Assembly: GCA_964458495.1 (NCBI GenBank)
Contig: CAYWJB010000004.1
Span: forward strand, 210,847-274,846
Direction of reading: 5' to 3'
DNA from: JANWVO01 sp964458495
GTDB lineage: Bacteria; Acidobacteriota; Terriglobia; Bryobacterales; Bryobacteraceae
DNA: 64,000 bases
Positions 8,549 to 17,063 of the stretch are shown piece after piece. Position 1 is the first letter of the stretch. The number at the start of each line of letters is the position of its first letter. Under the pieces are notes generated by a model. That model made no database searches and was not told where the DNA came from. It was given only the letters and a program-made list of their open reading frames with translations. Both the position numbers and the translations under genes were made by a program.

Positions 8549-8913
8549 CTCCCGCTCTCCTCATTCCACCTGACACTCCGGCTGGTGCACACCAGCTCTC
8601 TGCCCGGCCGGGAACGAAAAAACGGGTTTCCCCACCTGTGAGGGGAAACCCGTCCACCCGCCTGTGGCTGTGGCGCCCCCCGCCGGGAGCAGGCCGGCTC
8701 CTCCTCCAGACCTGCCCCGGCCCGCCCTGGCTCGCTGGCTCATCGTCCGGGCAGCCCGCCTCCTCCTTCTCTGCCGGCCCGGTTGAGCCAATTGCGCTGA
8801 AGTTGTCCGTCAATGCTCTCTACCCTATCCACGGAAGCGCGCGGGAAATTTCGGTGCGCGGATGTGGAATTTTTCCGGCGGGAAGGCGGGATCCGCCCGC
8901 CGGCGCGCCCGTT
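8549..8913. other. Intergenic region between convergent genes
   Basis: 365 bp between the aldolase and the DUF2905 gene. It contains the minus-strand terminator described separately at 8616-8653; I see no credible gene in the rest. Confidence 0.6.
8616..8653 (-). terminator. Intrinsic terminator (12-bp stem plus T6)
   Basis: Perfect inverted repeat ACGGGTTTCCCC (8622-8633) / GGGGAAACCCGT (8642-8653) with an 8-nt loop; read on the minus strand it is followed by six Ts (A-run 8617-8622 on plus). It would terminate the DUF2905 transcript. Confidence 0.8.
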
Positions 8914-9135
8914 TCAGCGCCGGCGGAAGAGCCAAAGCAGCACGGAGAACAGCAGGCTCAGCAGGAGCGACGTCATCAAGGGAAAGTAGAAGACGCTGTT
9001 CTTCCCACGGATGACGATATCGCCGGGGAGCCGGCCGAGGCGCAGGGGGAGCCTCGGGAACAGGTAGAGCAGGACGCCCGCCAGAAAGAGGGCGGCGCCC
9101 AGGACCATCAGGCTGCGTCCGAGTTGCTGCATCAT
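8914..9135 (-). CDS. DUF2905 family small membrane protein
   Basis: Protein of 73 residues with two hydrophobic helices (about 8-26 and 51-69) separated by the conserved block LPGDIVIRGKN, the hallmark of the DUF2905 family. Function unknown; inner-membrane location is predicted. It sits alone, with a strong terminator downstream and the long non-coding region upstream. Confidence 0.88.
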   Translation of the reverse strand: MMQQLGRSLMVLGAALFLAGVLLYLFPRLPLRLGRLPGDIVIRGKNSVFYFPLMTSLLLSLLFSVLLWLFRRR

Positions 9136-9307
9136 GGGCGTCCTGCGGGTGCCGTGGCGGCTTCAACTTCAGGTTAGCGCGGCCGGCTGGCACGGGGGAC
9201 AGTCCCGGACCATGGGGCCGGCGGCGCGGATCGCGGCCGCGAGCGTGACTCGGAGCATGCGGTCCGGCGCGGTGAAAAAAAACAATTCCGAGCGTTCACG
9301 TTTTATG

Positions 9308-9327
9308 CACAGTGTTTTCACAGTGTT
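9308..9327. promoter_or_regulatory. Direct repeat CACAGTGTT x2, candidate operator
   Basis: Two identical 9-mers CACAGTGTT at 9308-9316 and 9319-9327, spaced 11 bp start to start (one helical turn), about 70 bp upstream of the -35 box. A pair on the same helix face fits a dimeric activator site; no regulator is identified. Confidence 0.35.
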
Positions 9328-9397
9328 GTCATCGTATCTTAATGAAAACAAAGCGAATAAAGTTTCGCGATCCGGCCCGGAAAAGAGCCGATTTCTG

Positions 9398-9426
9398 TTG
9401 ACACGATTCGGCTTCTGGTGCATAGT
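9398..9426 (+). promoter_or_regulatory. Sigma70-type promoter, TTGACA-17-CATAGT
   Basis: Perfect -35 box TTGACA (9398-9403), a 17-bp spacer and CATAGT as -10 (9421-9426, 4 of 6 matches). Predicted transcription start near 9433, exactly where the 5' strand of the terminal helix of the RNA candidate begins. It is the best consensus promoter I noticed in the window. Confidence 0.7.
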
Positions 9427-9431
9427 GGAGA

Positions 9432-10028
9432 TGGTTCCAAGAGGTTCACGGAACAGCGAGCCGAAGGGGACGTAGCGAGCCTGGAACGATGATCCGGCAG
9501 TGAAACAAAGAAAGCTGCCGGGGAGCGAGAGGCAATCGGGCGTTCCGGACGGTAAGCCGCCGAGGGAGCAAACCTTCCGGCGCACTTCGATCCCGAGGGG
9601 CGAAAACCCCGGAGGGGAGTGGCTGGGAGGCTCAGGCTTCCCGGGTTGGCGCTGATCCGGCGGGCAACGGGTCTTGGCCGCAGATCTCCTCGGATGTCCT
9701 CGAGGCAGGCCGGGGAGGGAGGTCAAGACGGACCGGGTTCGCTGGTTGGCGTCATGGAGGCGAAGAGGCAGGCCAGGATCGTTGACCCCGCCGGGGCATG
9801 CCGGTAACGGCAACGTCCATGCGGGCGAGAGAAAGGCCGCTTCGAGTTCCCGGCTTCGCGCTGGCTGAAACGCTGGCACGGCGCTCCGCGATGAAGCGGT
9901 TTCGGGCAAATCCCGGAGCCGGGGAGCGGGGAGCCGAGGGTGCCCGGTCAGCCGGAGGCGCCACGCTCAAGCCCGTCTAGACGGGTTGGGGAGCAAGCTG
10001 AATCCGCGGGTCACTTGGAACCATTTTT
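9432..10028 (+). ncRNA. Candidate large structured non-coding RNA (about 590 nt)
   Basis: No reading frame here looks like protein, yet the stretch has its own consensus promoter and dense potential structure. The ends pair: 9431-9441 with 10014-10024 (11 bp, no mismatch), directly before a T5 run (10024-10028). Internal helices include 9483-9488/9541-9546 enclosing 9494-9500/9515-9521, 9597-9600/9607-9610, 9625-9631/9636-9642, 9671-9676/9724-9729 enclosing 9686-9693/9710-9717, 9796-9800/9818-9822 enclosing a GUAA (GNRA) tetraloop hairpin at 9801-9810, 9867-9871/9899-9903, and 9972-9976/9981-9985. The octamer AGCGAGCC occurs at 9455 and 9474. It lacks the RNase P, tmRNA and group II intron signatures I looked for. 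Family unknown to me; existence inferred from sequence only. Confidence 0.55.
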
Positions 10029-10419
10029 ACGAGCCCGCCAGGGCTGTGCGGCTCCCCGCGCAGGGTTGAGCCCGGCCTTGGCGGGCTTGTTCGCTTTTCT
10101 GCCGGGCGAATCCCGAACAACCGACCGCCGGGGGATTGGCTGCCGGTTCGTGCGTCGCCGGCGAAGAGGGCAGGCAAGGCTGTTGTCGTGGCGGCTCCAA
10201 GTCCCCGAGAATCCTCCTGCCGCAGCTCAAGACCCGCAGGCGAGGAGCCGCAAGGCTGCGACGGCGGTTTGTTTGCAGTTCGGATTTCCGCTTTCCACGC
10301 TGCGGAAGGAAGTGCCGAGGCTCGCGCAGCCACGGTTCTCTTCCCGGGGATCGAACCCACCCGCGCCGCCTGAGGTGAGAGACACTGTCGCGGTGTGGAT
10401 CCTGCGGGTGCAGAGGAGC
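10029..10419. other. Non-coding region downstream of the RNA candidate
   Basis: About 390 bp with no credible gene. It contains a plus-oriented hairpin 10032-10040/10079-10087 (9 bp, perfect) followed by a T-rich tail to 10098, which could be a second terminator or a 3' extension of the RNA, and a GNRA-loop hairpin AGCC-GCAA-GGCT at 10246-10257. A T-arm-like word on the minus strand near 10350 lacks the rest of a tRNA. Confidence 0.45.
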
Positions 10420-11352
10420 TCAGATCTGGTAGTCGGGCGCCGCCTCCGCAGCGGGTTCGGGAGGAAGCAGATCCGCCGCCGGCAGGGGCCGGAGAATGGG
10501 ATCCAGTTCCGCCGCCGCGCCCCAGGCGGCGAACCTCAAGCCGATTCGAAGCATCACATAAAGCTGCTGCGCCACGACAAGTGCCGCCAGCGCCGCCACT
10601 CCGCCGTCCTCCAAACGGTTGGCGAGGCCGACGTACACCGCTGCCGCCAGCGCTTGCGACAGGGCGAAGCAGGCCCAAAGCCAGAACATCACGCCCGGAT
10701 GGCGCCAGAGCAGCCGCAATGAGCCCAGGCACGCGCGCAGGCTTTGCCGGGAGTCCGACAACGCCAGCCTGACCTTGGCGAAGTCCATCGCCGTGGAGAT
10801 CAGCCCGGCGGCCACGATCAAAAACACAAGCCTTACATGGTTGGCCCACACCAGCGGCCTCGCTTCCAGCCCCTCGCCCCACATTGCATCGGCCCCGCGC
10901 CTCAGCTGCGCCGTCAGCACCAGCGCGGCCGCGTATGGGAGCAATGAATACACGGAAAGCCGGAGAAACGGCCAGAACTTCCTGCCTGCATTCCTCCAGA
11001 AGATCTCCTGGCTGTAAGGCGATTCCGGCAGGGCCAACAGCGGCACCGCGCCGGCCGAAAGATACAGCGCCCCGAGCACAAGGATCAGTGCAGCCGCTCC
11101 ACCCGCCACGATGGCGGCGGCAGGAGCGCCCCGGCCCGCCTGCGCGGCGATCTCGGCCAGCCACGCGAGGTCGAACTGTTTCAGGAGTTCGTCGCCCAGC
11201 CGGGAACGGCCGAGCGCCGGTACGGCGATTCCCATCCAGGGCAGCGCGGCCGCGGCCGCGCACAGCGTATGGAAGAACCAGTACAGCACCAGCATCCGCT
11301 TGCGGGCCCATGCCCGCTCAAGACCGCTCCAGAATCCGATCAGCGGCAACAT
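10420..11352 (-). CDS. Polytopic membrane protein of unknown function
   Basis: 310-residue integral membrane protein with about six hydrophobic helices (for example around VLYWFFHTLCAAAAALPWMG, ALILVLGALYLSAGAVPLLA and VFLIVAAGLI) and a short acidic C-terminal tail. I see no catalytic motif. The start at ATG 11352 was chosen because GGGAG lies just upstream and because it leaves an 11-bp gap to the M1 peptidase gene; an ATG at 11385 would overlap that gene. The two genes are probably one transcript, so this may be a membrane partner of the peptidase (inference). Confidence 0.75.
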   Translation of the reverse strand: MLPLIGFWSGLERAWARKRMLVLYWFFHTLCAAAAALPWMGIAVPALGRSRLGDELLKQFDLAWLAEIAAQAGRGAPAAAIVAGGAAALILVLGALYLSAGAVPLLALPESPYSQEIFWRNAGRKFWPFLRLSVYSLLPYAAALVLTAQLRRGADAMWGEGLEARPLVWANHVRLVFLIVAAGLISTAMDFAKVRLALSDSRQSLRACLGSLRLLWRHPGVMFWLWACFALSQALAAAVYVGLANRLEDGGVAALAALVVAQQLYVMLRIGLRFAAWGAAAELDPILRPLPAADLLPPEPAAEAAPDYQI

Positions 11353-11363
11353 TGGTGTCTCCC

Positions 11364-13442
11364 TCAGGCCAAAGCCGACAGCCATAGCAGCGCGTTCTGC
11401 GCCCAGAACAGGAGTTTCAGCGTCCACCGCGCGCTCAGGGCGGAGTTGTATTCCACCTTGCGGCTGTTGTTGGCGAAGGAAAGATCCAGCTGGTACTTCC
11501 GGTGCGGGTCGATCTCGGCCCACTCGATTTCGGCCGGCCGCGTGAAAGTGAACTTCGCCCAGCGGTCGGCGCCATCCCACGCCCGCCTCTCTACATGTCC
11601 ATCGCGGAAGCGGATCACGATCTCCTGAGGCGCCACGCCGTCTTCCCGCCGTTCCACCTTCACCCACGACTCGTACATAGCCTTCTCGCCGCGTTTCTCA
11701 CGCTCGCGGTCGCGCCGCCGCGCTTCCTCCACACTGACCAGTTCCTTGCGCCCTTCGCGCTCGAACAGCCCGGCAGGCGTGCCCACACGGCGGCTCCCGA
11801 TCTCGGTGACCGCGTAGTCCAGCCTCCGGCTGCCGAAGACAAACTGCCCGAAGAACCAGTCCATGTTGCGTCCCGAAACCTCGTTCGCCACCTGTTGGAA
11901 GTCGCGCGATTGCGGGTGGCGGAAGCGCCAGCGCTGATGGTAGGTCCGCATGACGCGGGCCATGACCTCCTCGCCCAGCAGCTTTTCCAGCGTTCGCAGG
12001 ACCACTCCGGTGCGCGAATAAGAGCTGATCGAGTAACTCGAGCCGTCGTAGAACTCCCAGGCGCGGCGCGCCAGCGGGTCTCGCACGGGATAGCTGAGAT
12101 GTGCGGCGCGGTCCAATGACGCCTGCGTGAGCTTCGGCAGCCGCAGCCAGCGCGGAACATTCCACCCGAAGACCTGCACGGGAAGCGCTGTGCCGCCGAA
12201 GACCGAGTCCATGATCTTGCCAGTCGAATAGGTGTTGAAGCCCTCGTCGAGCCACGACTCCTCGAATTCGTTGCTGGCCACCAGTTGCATCCAGAACTGG
12301 TGGCCGAATTCATGCACCGTGACCATTTCCAGCGTGAGCACGTCTTCCGGCAGCCGGTAGGAGGTGCCTGCGGTAATGAACGTCGGGTACTCCATGCCGC
12401 CTGCGCCGCCCGCGCCGTAGGGCGGGTCGACCACGGTGATCGTCTTGTAGGGATACCGGCCGTAGAACAGCCCGAAGTGCTTGAGCGCCGCCGCAAGCGC
12501 GCGGAAGTGCCGCTCTGCCTGTTCGGCGTGCTCCGGTTGCAGCAGCGCGATCATCCGCACGTCGGTGAGTTCTGCTTCCTGAACAGGGATGCCATGCAGC
12601 CGTGCGGCGGCGGCGACCTCTTCCCTCGTGGTCTCCCGGCGCGATTCGAACATTCTCTCCATGCGCAGGAAGCCCGGCTGCGCGGTCCACGCGAAATCGG
12701 TCACGGAGGGCTGCACGAACACGTACGTGGAGACGCCCCGCCGCGCATCGTCGCTGCGGCGCACCAGCTCCCCGGTCGCGCCGACGACGAAGTTCGAAGG
12801 TACCGACAGCTCCACGCGGTAGTCCCCGAAGTTGGCATAAAACTCGGAATTCGCGTGAAACTGGTGGCAATTCCAGCCGCTTTTCCCGGCATAACGGAAG
12901 CCTTTTGTTTCCCAGACGCCGATCTTGGGAAACCACTGCCCGGCCAGGTGGAACTCGCCCCGGTAGCCGGTGCGCGCGAACACTTTGGGCAGCTGCGTTG
13001 TGAAGCGGAAATGCAGGCGAACGGCATCGCCCGGGCGGACCGCCGCGGGCAGCGGGACCTCGGCTACCGTGCAGTCGTCGGCGTTGCCGTCGTCGGGCGA
13101 AATGCACTTCAGCTGCGAGGTCAGATCCGTGCCGTCCTCCAGTCGCAGGGATTCCACCCGGATCCAGCCCCAGCCGTCGCCGGAGGCACGGTCGCCCCGA
13201 AGCTGCCCGCCGGACTCGCGGAAAAACGTCGACCGCGAGTTGCGGAAGGCGTTCATGTACAGGTGGAACTGCAGCGTGGGAACGGTGTCGGGCGAATCGT
13301 TCACCCAGGTCAGCGTCTGCTCGCCTGAGATGACGTGCGCCCTGGCATCCAGGCTGGCGCGGATGTCATAGCTCGCCACCGGGCGCGCCCACTGCGCCCA
13401 CAGGGGCAGGGAAGAGACGATGAGGATGAGCCGGAATCTCAT
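11364..13442 (-). CDS. M1 family metallopeptidase (aminopeptidase N-like), exported
   Basis: Zinc aminopeptidase-like protein of 692 residues with an N-terminal signal peptide (1-about 17, PLWAQ). The zinc site HEFGH is at 377-381 with the third ligand E400 (LDEG), the exact 18-residue spacing of M1 enzymes. The exopeptidase motif GAMEN is replaced by GGMEYPT (348-354), as in many bacterial M1 homologues of uncertain specificity. A hydrophobic segment at the extreme C-terminus may anchor it. It is followed after 11 bp by the polytopic membrane protein gene. Confidence 0.9.
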   Translation of the reverse strand: MRFRLILIVSSLPLWAQWARPVASYDIRASLDARAHVISGEQTLTWVNDSPDTVPTLQFHLYMNAFRNSRSTFFRESGGQLRGDRASGDGWGWIRVESLRLEDGTDLTSQLKCISPDDGNADDCTVAEVPLPAAVRPGDAVRLHFRFTTQLPKVFARTGYRGEFHLAGQWFPKIGVWETKGFRYAGKSGWNCHQFHANSEFYANFGDYRVELSVPSNFVVGATGELVRRSDDARRGVSTYVFVQPSVTDFAWTAQPGFLRMERMFESRRETTREEVAAAARLHGIPVQEAELTDVRMIALLQPEHAEQAERHFRALAAALKHFGLFYGRYPYKTITVVDPPYGAGGAGGMEYPTFITAGTSYRLPEDVLTLEMVTVHEFGHQFWMQLVASNEFEESWLDEGFNTYSTGKIMDSVFGGTALPVQVFGWNVPRWLRLPKLTQASLDRAAHLSYPVRDPLARRAWEFYDGSSYSISSYSRTGVVLRTLEKLLGEEVMARVMRTYHQRWRFRHPQSRDFQQVANEVSGRNMDWFFGQFVFGSRRLDYAVTEIGSRRVGTPAGLFEREGRKELVSVEEARRRDREREKRGEKAMYESWVKVERREDGVAPQEIVIRFRDGHVERRAWDGADRWAKFTFTRPAEIEWAEIDPHRKYQLDLSFANNSRKVEYNSALSARWTLKLLFWAQNALLWLSALA

Positions 13443-13475
13443 GAAGTCCGGCCGACCAGCATATCGCAGCGGCGG

Positions 13476-13847
13476 TTACTTCTCCACCGGCAGCCCGCGC
13501 TCCACCCAGTCCCTCCAGCCGCCGGCGAGCGACAGGCAGTTGGTGTAGCCCATCCGTTGCAGGTTGTCCGCCGCCAGCGCGCTGCGGTACCCGCCGCCGC
13601 AGTAGAGCACCAGCGTGGTGCCAGGATCGGGGATCAGCCGCTCGATGTCGCGCTCGATGACGCCCTTGCTCAGATGGATGGCGCCGGGAATCCGCCCCGC
13701 GTTCCACTCGCTCTCTTCGCGTGTGTCCACCAGCACATGCTGCCTCCCGCTGTCCTGCCACTCCAGGTACTCGGGAACGGAAATCTCCCGTACCCTCGTC
13801 TTGGCGTCCTCGACGAGCTTCAGGAAACCGGGCGAGTGCTTCATCAC
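13476..13847 (-). CDS. Rhodanese-like domain protein
   Basis: Single-domain rhodanese of 123 residues. The active-site loop is LYCGGGYRS with the sulfur-carrying cysteine at C83, and the CH2A-type motif DTREESEWNAGRIPGA is at 41-56. Such proteins move sulfane sulfur to acceptors. It lies on the same strand just downstream of the metY-type sulfhydrylase, which suggests a role in sulfur handling (inference). No signal peptide, so cytoplasmic. Confidence 0.9.
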   Translation of the reverse strand: MMKHSPGFLKLVEDAKTRVREISVPEYLEWQDSGRQHVLVDTREESEWNAGRIPGAIHLSKGVIERDIERLIPDPGTTLVLYCGGGYRSALAADNLQRMGYTNCLSLAGGWRDWVERGLPVEK

Positions 13848-13881
13848 AGCCGATTGTAGCTGAACCGGGGCCGGCGGCGGA

Positions 13882-13902
13882 GGAGGCGCGAAGCGCGCCT
13901 CC
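13882..13902 (-). terminator. Hairpin between metY and rhodanese genes
   Basis: Perfect 9-bp stem GGAGGCGCG/CGCGCCTCC with a 3-nt loop, 13 bp past the metY stop. No T-run follows on the minus strand, so it may only attenuate or stabilise the transcript. Confidence 0.35.
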
Positions 13903-13914
13903 CCCCAACCGGAT

Positions 13915-15216
13915 TCACTTCTGCGAGGCTTCCAGCGCCTGTTTCAGGTCCCACAGCAGATCGTCGAGATCCTCCAGTCCGATCGACAGCCGCACCATGT
14001 CCGGCGTCACGCCGGCCGCCTCCTGCTGCTCCGCGGTGAGCTGCTGGTGCGTTGTCGACGCCGGGTGGATCACCAGCGACCGCGCGTCGCCCACATTGGC
14101 CAGGTGCGAGAAGACCTTCAGCGAGTTGACGAGCTTCACGCCCGCCTCGTAGCCGCCGCGGATGCCGAAGCTGAACACGGCGCCCGGTCCCTTGGGCAGA
14201 TACTTCCGGGCCAGCGCGTGATAGCGGCTCGACTTCAGGCCCGCGTAATTCACCCACGACACCGCGTCATGCGCCTCCAGAAACTCGGCGATCACCTGCG
14301 TGTTGTGGACATGCCGCTCCATGCGCATCGACAGCGTCTCGATGCCCTGAAGAAACAGGAAAGCGTTGAACGGGCTCAGGCACGGGCCCATGTCGCGCAG
14401 GCCCTCCACGCGCGCCCGCAGAATGAAGGCCAGCGGGCCGAACGTCTCGGCGAAGTTCATTCCGTGGTAGGCCGGCGAGGGCCGGTTCAGCAGCGGCGAC
14501 GGGCCCTTGGACCAGTCGAACTTGCCGCCGTCGACAATGATGCCGCCAATCGACGTGCCGTGGCCGCCGATGAATTTCGTCAGCGAATGCAGCACGATGT
14601 CGGCGCCCCACTCGATGGGACGGCACAGATAGGGCGTCGCGAATGTGTTGTCGATCAGGAAGGGCAGTCCGGCCTCGTGCGCGATCTTGGCCACCGCCTC
14701 GATGTCCAGCACGTTGCCGCGCGGGTTTGAGATCGTCTCGCCGTAAATCGCCTTCGTGTTCGGCCGGATCGCCTTGCGGAAATTGTCCGGATCGTCCGGC
14801 TCCACAAAGGTCACATCGTAGCCCAGCCGCCGGAAGCTCACGTCGAACTGCGTGTAGGTGCCGCCATAGAGCGTGGAGCTTGCCACAAAGTGGTCGCCCG
14901 CCTGCAGGATCGAGCTGAGCGCCAGAAACTGCGCCGCTTGCCCGGAACTCACCGCCAGCGCCGCGGCGCCGCTCTCCAGGCTTGCCACGCGCTTCTCCAG
15001 CACGTCCGTCGTCGGGTTCATGATCCGCGTGTAAATGTTGCCGAACTTTTGCAGCGCAAACAGCGCCGCAGCGTCGGCGGAATCCTCGAACACGTAGGAC
15101 GTGGTCTGGTAGATCGGCACCGCCCGGGCGTGCGTCGTCGGATCGGGGTCGTACCCCGCATGCAGGCTGCGCGTGTTGAATCCCAGTTCCCGTTGGATGT
15201 CTTGAAGCTTTGACAT
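13915..15216 (-). CDS. metY: O-acetylhomoserine aminocarboxypropyltransferase (sulfhydrylase)
   Basis: PLP enzyme of 433 residues that makes homocysteine from O-acetylhomoserine and sulfide (methionine biosynthesis, cytoplasm). Full-length Cys/Met metabolism fold: R64 and N67 region (YTRIMNPTTDVLE), SSGQAAQ, DNTFATPYL and the Schiff-base lysine K214 in HSLTKFIGGHG. The length of about 430 and the long C-terminal part with LVIHPASTTH fit MetY rather than MetB/MetC. A palindromic element lies just upstream and a rhodanese gene downstream. Confidence 0.92.
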   Translation of the reverse strand: MSKLQDIQRELGFNTRSLHAGYDPDPTTHARAVPIYQTTSYVFEDSADAAALFALQKFGNIYTRIMNPTTDVLEKRVASLESGAAALAVSSGQAAQFLALSSILQAGDHFVASSTLYGGTYTQFDVSFRRLGYDVTFVEPDDPDNFRKAIRPNTKAIYGETISNPRGNVLDIEAVAKIAHEAGLPFLIDNTFATPYLCRPIEWGADIVLHSLTKFIGGHGTSIGGIIVDGGKFDWSKGPSPLLNRPSPAYHGMNFAETFGPLAFILRARVEGLRDMGPCLSPFNAFLFLQGIETLSMRMERHVHNTQVIAEFLEAHDAVSWVNYAGLKSSRYHALARKYLPKGPGAVFSFGIRGGYEAGVKLVNSLKVFSHLANVGDARSLVIHPASTTHQQLTAEQQEAAGVTPDMVRLSIGLEDLDDLLWDLKQALEASQK

Positions 15217-15227
15217 TGTCCCAATAC

Positions 15228-15246
15228 TCTACTGAATTCTGGTAGA
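15228..15246. promoter_or_regulatory. Candidate operator upstream of metY (TCTAC...GTAGA)
   Basis: Inverted repeat TCTAC-N9-GTAGA around GAATTC, 12 bp upstream of the metY start codon. The position would block transcription or translation start if bound; a sulfur- or SAM-responsive repressor is possible but not identified. Confidence 0.35.
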
Positions 15247-15296
15247 TGGTGTCAATCCGAATCGCGCCACTCCTGCTGCCGCCGCGGACGGCACCC

Positions 15297-17063
15297 TCAC
15301 GGGCGGGGAGATGCGTTCAAACGAGGGCCCTGCAGGCGAGCTTTGGAGCAATCGTAAATACGGTAGTGCCCGTAGGACCGCACCTGAGTGCACGAGTCCC
15401 GGATGACGCTCTGCAAAGGCGGGTTCACGCCTGGATCGTCCGGACCGTTGCCCTCCGTGAAGACGGCGAAACGAGCCTTGCCGGCTTCCAGAATGGCGCG
15501 CATCGCGTCAGCCCCCTTCTCACCGGAGAACAGGTATCCGTAGTTCTCGAAATACCTCCGGTTGATGTGGAATCCGATGTCCTTCATGGAGACGATACGC
15601 TCATCCGGCGCGGTGTTCTCGCGCAGGAAGCAGGCCGTCTGCTCAAATCCAAGCTGGCCATAGTCGTAAGTCGTCGGATAAGGGGCGCGGGCCATCGCCA
15701 GCGCGGTGCCGGTCATGTGGCCGGCGTGAAGTGCCATGCCTGCAAGCACAAGCCATGGGCCGGCCTTGGCCTGGCGAAACAGGGTCCCGGCCGCCACGAG
15801 GAGAACGGGCGCAAGCAGCATCCACTGTCCCTCCGGCAGGAGATTCCCTTCGAGAATCATTCTGTCCCGCAGCCAGCGGGCGCCGGCCAGGCAGCCCCCT
15901 GCGAACATTGGAATCAGCAGCGCCAGCATCATCGCCTGTCTTGCGGCTGGCCGCCCTCTGAACTTCTCGGCCGGCACAACCGCCACCAGAGACAGACAGG
16001 CCGCCACGATGCCCCACACGGGGAAGAGGTACTTGAACGGGGAACGGCCGTAAGTGTGGAGAAGAGCGCAATAGCCCCCGGCAACAGCGAGGGCCCATGC
16101 CAGGAGGACGAAAGCGTCGCGCCAGACCCGCCCGCGGCGGCGCACCGCCGACCAAGCGGACCATCCGGCTGCCGTCAAGGCCGCGGCCCAAGGCAGCAGG
16201 CCCGACCAAAGCACCTGCCAGGTGGTCATGTCGAGGAGCGTACGGGCGTGGGCAAGGATCCTGGCCCAGAGCCCGGACTGCTGAAGCCGCCCCTGAAAGC
16301 TCATGAGAGTGAAGCGGAAGGTGAAGCCCGTGTCGAGTCCGGTCCACCAGCCGAACGCGAAATAGCTGGCGAGGAACAGCGCGGCGCCGCAGGCCACAGC
16401 TGCAGTGGCGCGGAACAGGAATTTGCGGCCGCCTCTTCCGCCAGCGGCCAGAAGCACGGCGGCGGGCATCACGGCAAGGGCGGTAGTGAGCTTGGCCCAA
16501 AGCGCCACGGCGGTGATGCCGGCGAGGACCATGAACTCGGCCGCTCGTGGCTCATCCTCTCGGAGTTCTCCGTCCCGCCAGCGCAACCGCAAGGCTGCCA
16601 ATAACAGGGCCGTCAGCAGCGGGCCGTAGATGGTGGTATCGATATCGAGAACGGCAGCTCCCTGCAACGCAAAGGGGTTCAGGAGAAACAACGCCCAGAA
16701 CCACGGCGCGGATCTGCGGGCATGACTGCTGCCTAACAGCAGCTGGACTCCCCGCATCGTCAGCCACCCCTGCACGATCAAAAGCAGGAACCCAAACATC
16801 CGTGCCTGAACGGGGCCGAAGCCCCAGAGCAGGAACCACGCCGCCAGCGAGTAGATGTAAAGCGGCGGATGGTAGAGGCCGGAATGATGAGGATTCTCTT
16901 CGCCGCGGTAATAAACAGGGAGCCCCGTTTCGGCCGTGGCCTTCGCCACGGCCGGGAAATCCATGTTGTCCAGATAAAGCGGCTTGGCCGCGGGAATTGC
17001 AAAAAGAATGGCAGCCACTGCCAGTGCGGTGAGAGAGGCGCGCGATGACATGAACAACCACAT
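15297..17063 (-). CDS. GT-C type (family 39-like) membrane glycosyltransferase
   Basis: Polytopic inner-membrane protein, 588 residues from the chosen start, with about ten hydrophobic helices. The N-terminal loop contains LDNMDFP after the first helix and YHPPLYIYS before the third, resembling the acidic first loop and PP-box of dolichyl-phosphate-mannose-type glycosyltransferases (GT39/PMT_2). It would move a sugar from a polyprenyl carrier to a periplasmic acceptor. The reading frame is open to an ATG at 17174, but the extra residues are Pro-rich and unlike a membrane protein; ATG 17063 or 17051 directly precedes helix 1. Confidence 0.72.
   Translation of the reverse strand: MWLFMSSRASLTALAVAAILFAIPAAKPLYLDNMDFPAVAKATAETGLPVYYRGEENPHHSGLYHPPLYIYSLAAWFLLWGFGPVQARMFGFLLLIVQGWLTMRGVQLLLGSSHARRSAPWFWALFLLNPFALQGAAVLDIDTTIYGPLLTALLLAALRLRWRDGELREDEPRAAEFMVLAGITAVALWAKLTTALAVMPAAVLLAAGGRGGRKFLFRATAAVACGAALFLASYFAFGWWTGLDTGFTFRFTLMSFQGRLQQSGLWARILAHARTLLDMTTWQVLWSGLLPWAAALTAAGWSAWSAVRRRGRVWRDAFVLLAWALAVAGGYCALLHTYGRSPFKYLFPVWGIVAACLSLVAVVPAEKFRGRPAARQAMMLALLIPMFAGGCLAGARWLRDRMILEGNLLPEGQWMLLAPVLLVAAGTLFRQAKAGPWLVLAGMALHAGHMTGTALAMARAPYPTTYDYGQLGFEQTACFLRENTAPDERIVSMKDIGFHINRRYFENYGYLFSGEKGADAMRAILEAGKARFAVFTEGNGPDDPGVNPPLQSVIRDSCTQVRSYGHYRIYDCSKARLQGPRLNASPRP

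Larger units (their letters stand above)
9136..9430. other. Non-coding upstream region, locally AT-rich
   Basis: About 295 bp without a credible gene. From 9270 to 9400 the base composition drops far below the surrounding GC, with A- and T-tracts resembling an UP element, a direct repeat at 9308-9327 and a promoter at 9398-9426. It is probably the control region of the RNA candidate on the plus strand, and possibly also of the DUF2905 gene on the minus strand. Confidence 0.5.

Noticed and set aside
9169..9909. 246-codon minus-strand frame across the RNA candidate
   Set aside because: Pro/Ser/Arg-rich, no family resemblance, no Shine-Dalgarno, and it crosses an AT-rich promoter region.
9432..10028. 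RNase P RNA, tmRNA, group I or II intron
   Set aside because: No GAGGAAAGUCC/ACAGAA pair, no tRNA-like end and no domain V motif; size and structure also differ.
10340..10415. Possible tRNA on the minus strand (T-arm-like GGGTTCGATCCCC)
   Set aside because: No D-arm or acceptor stem can be paired around it.
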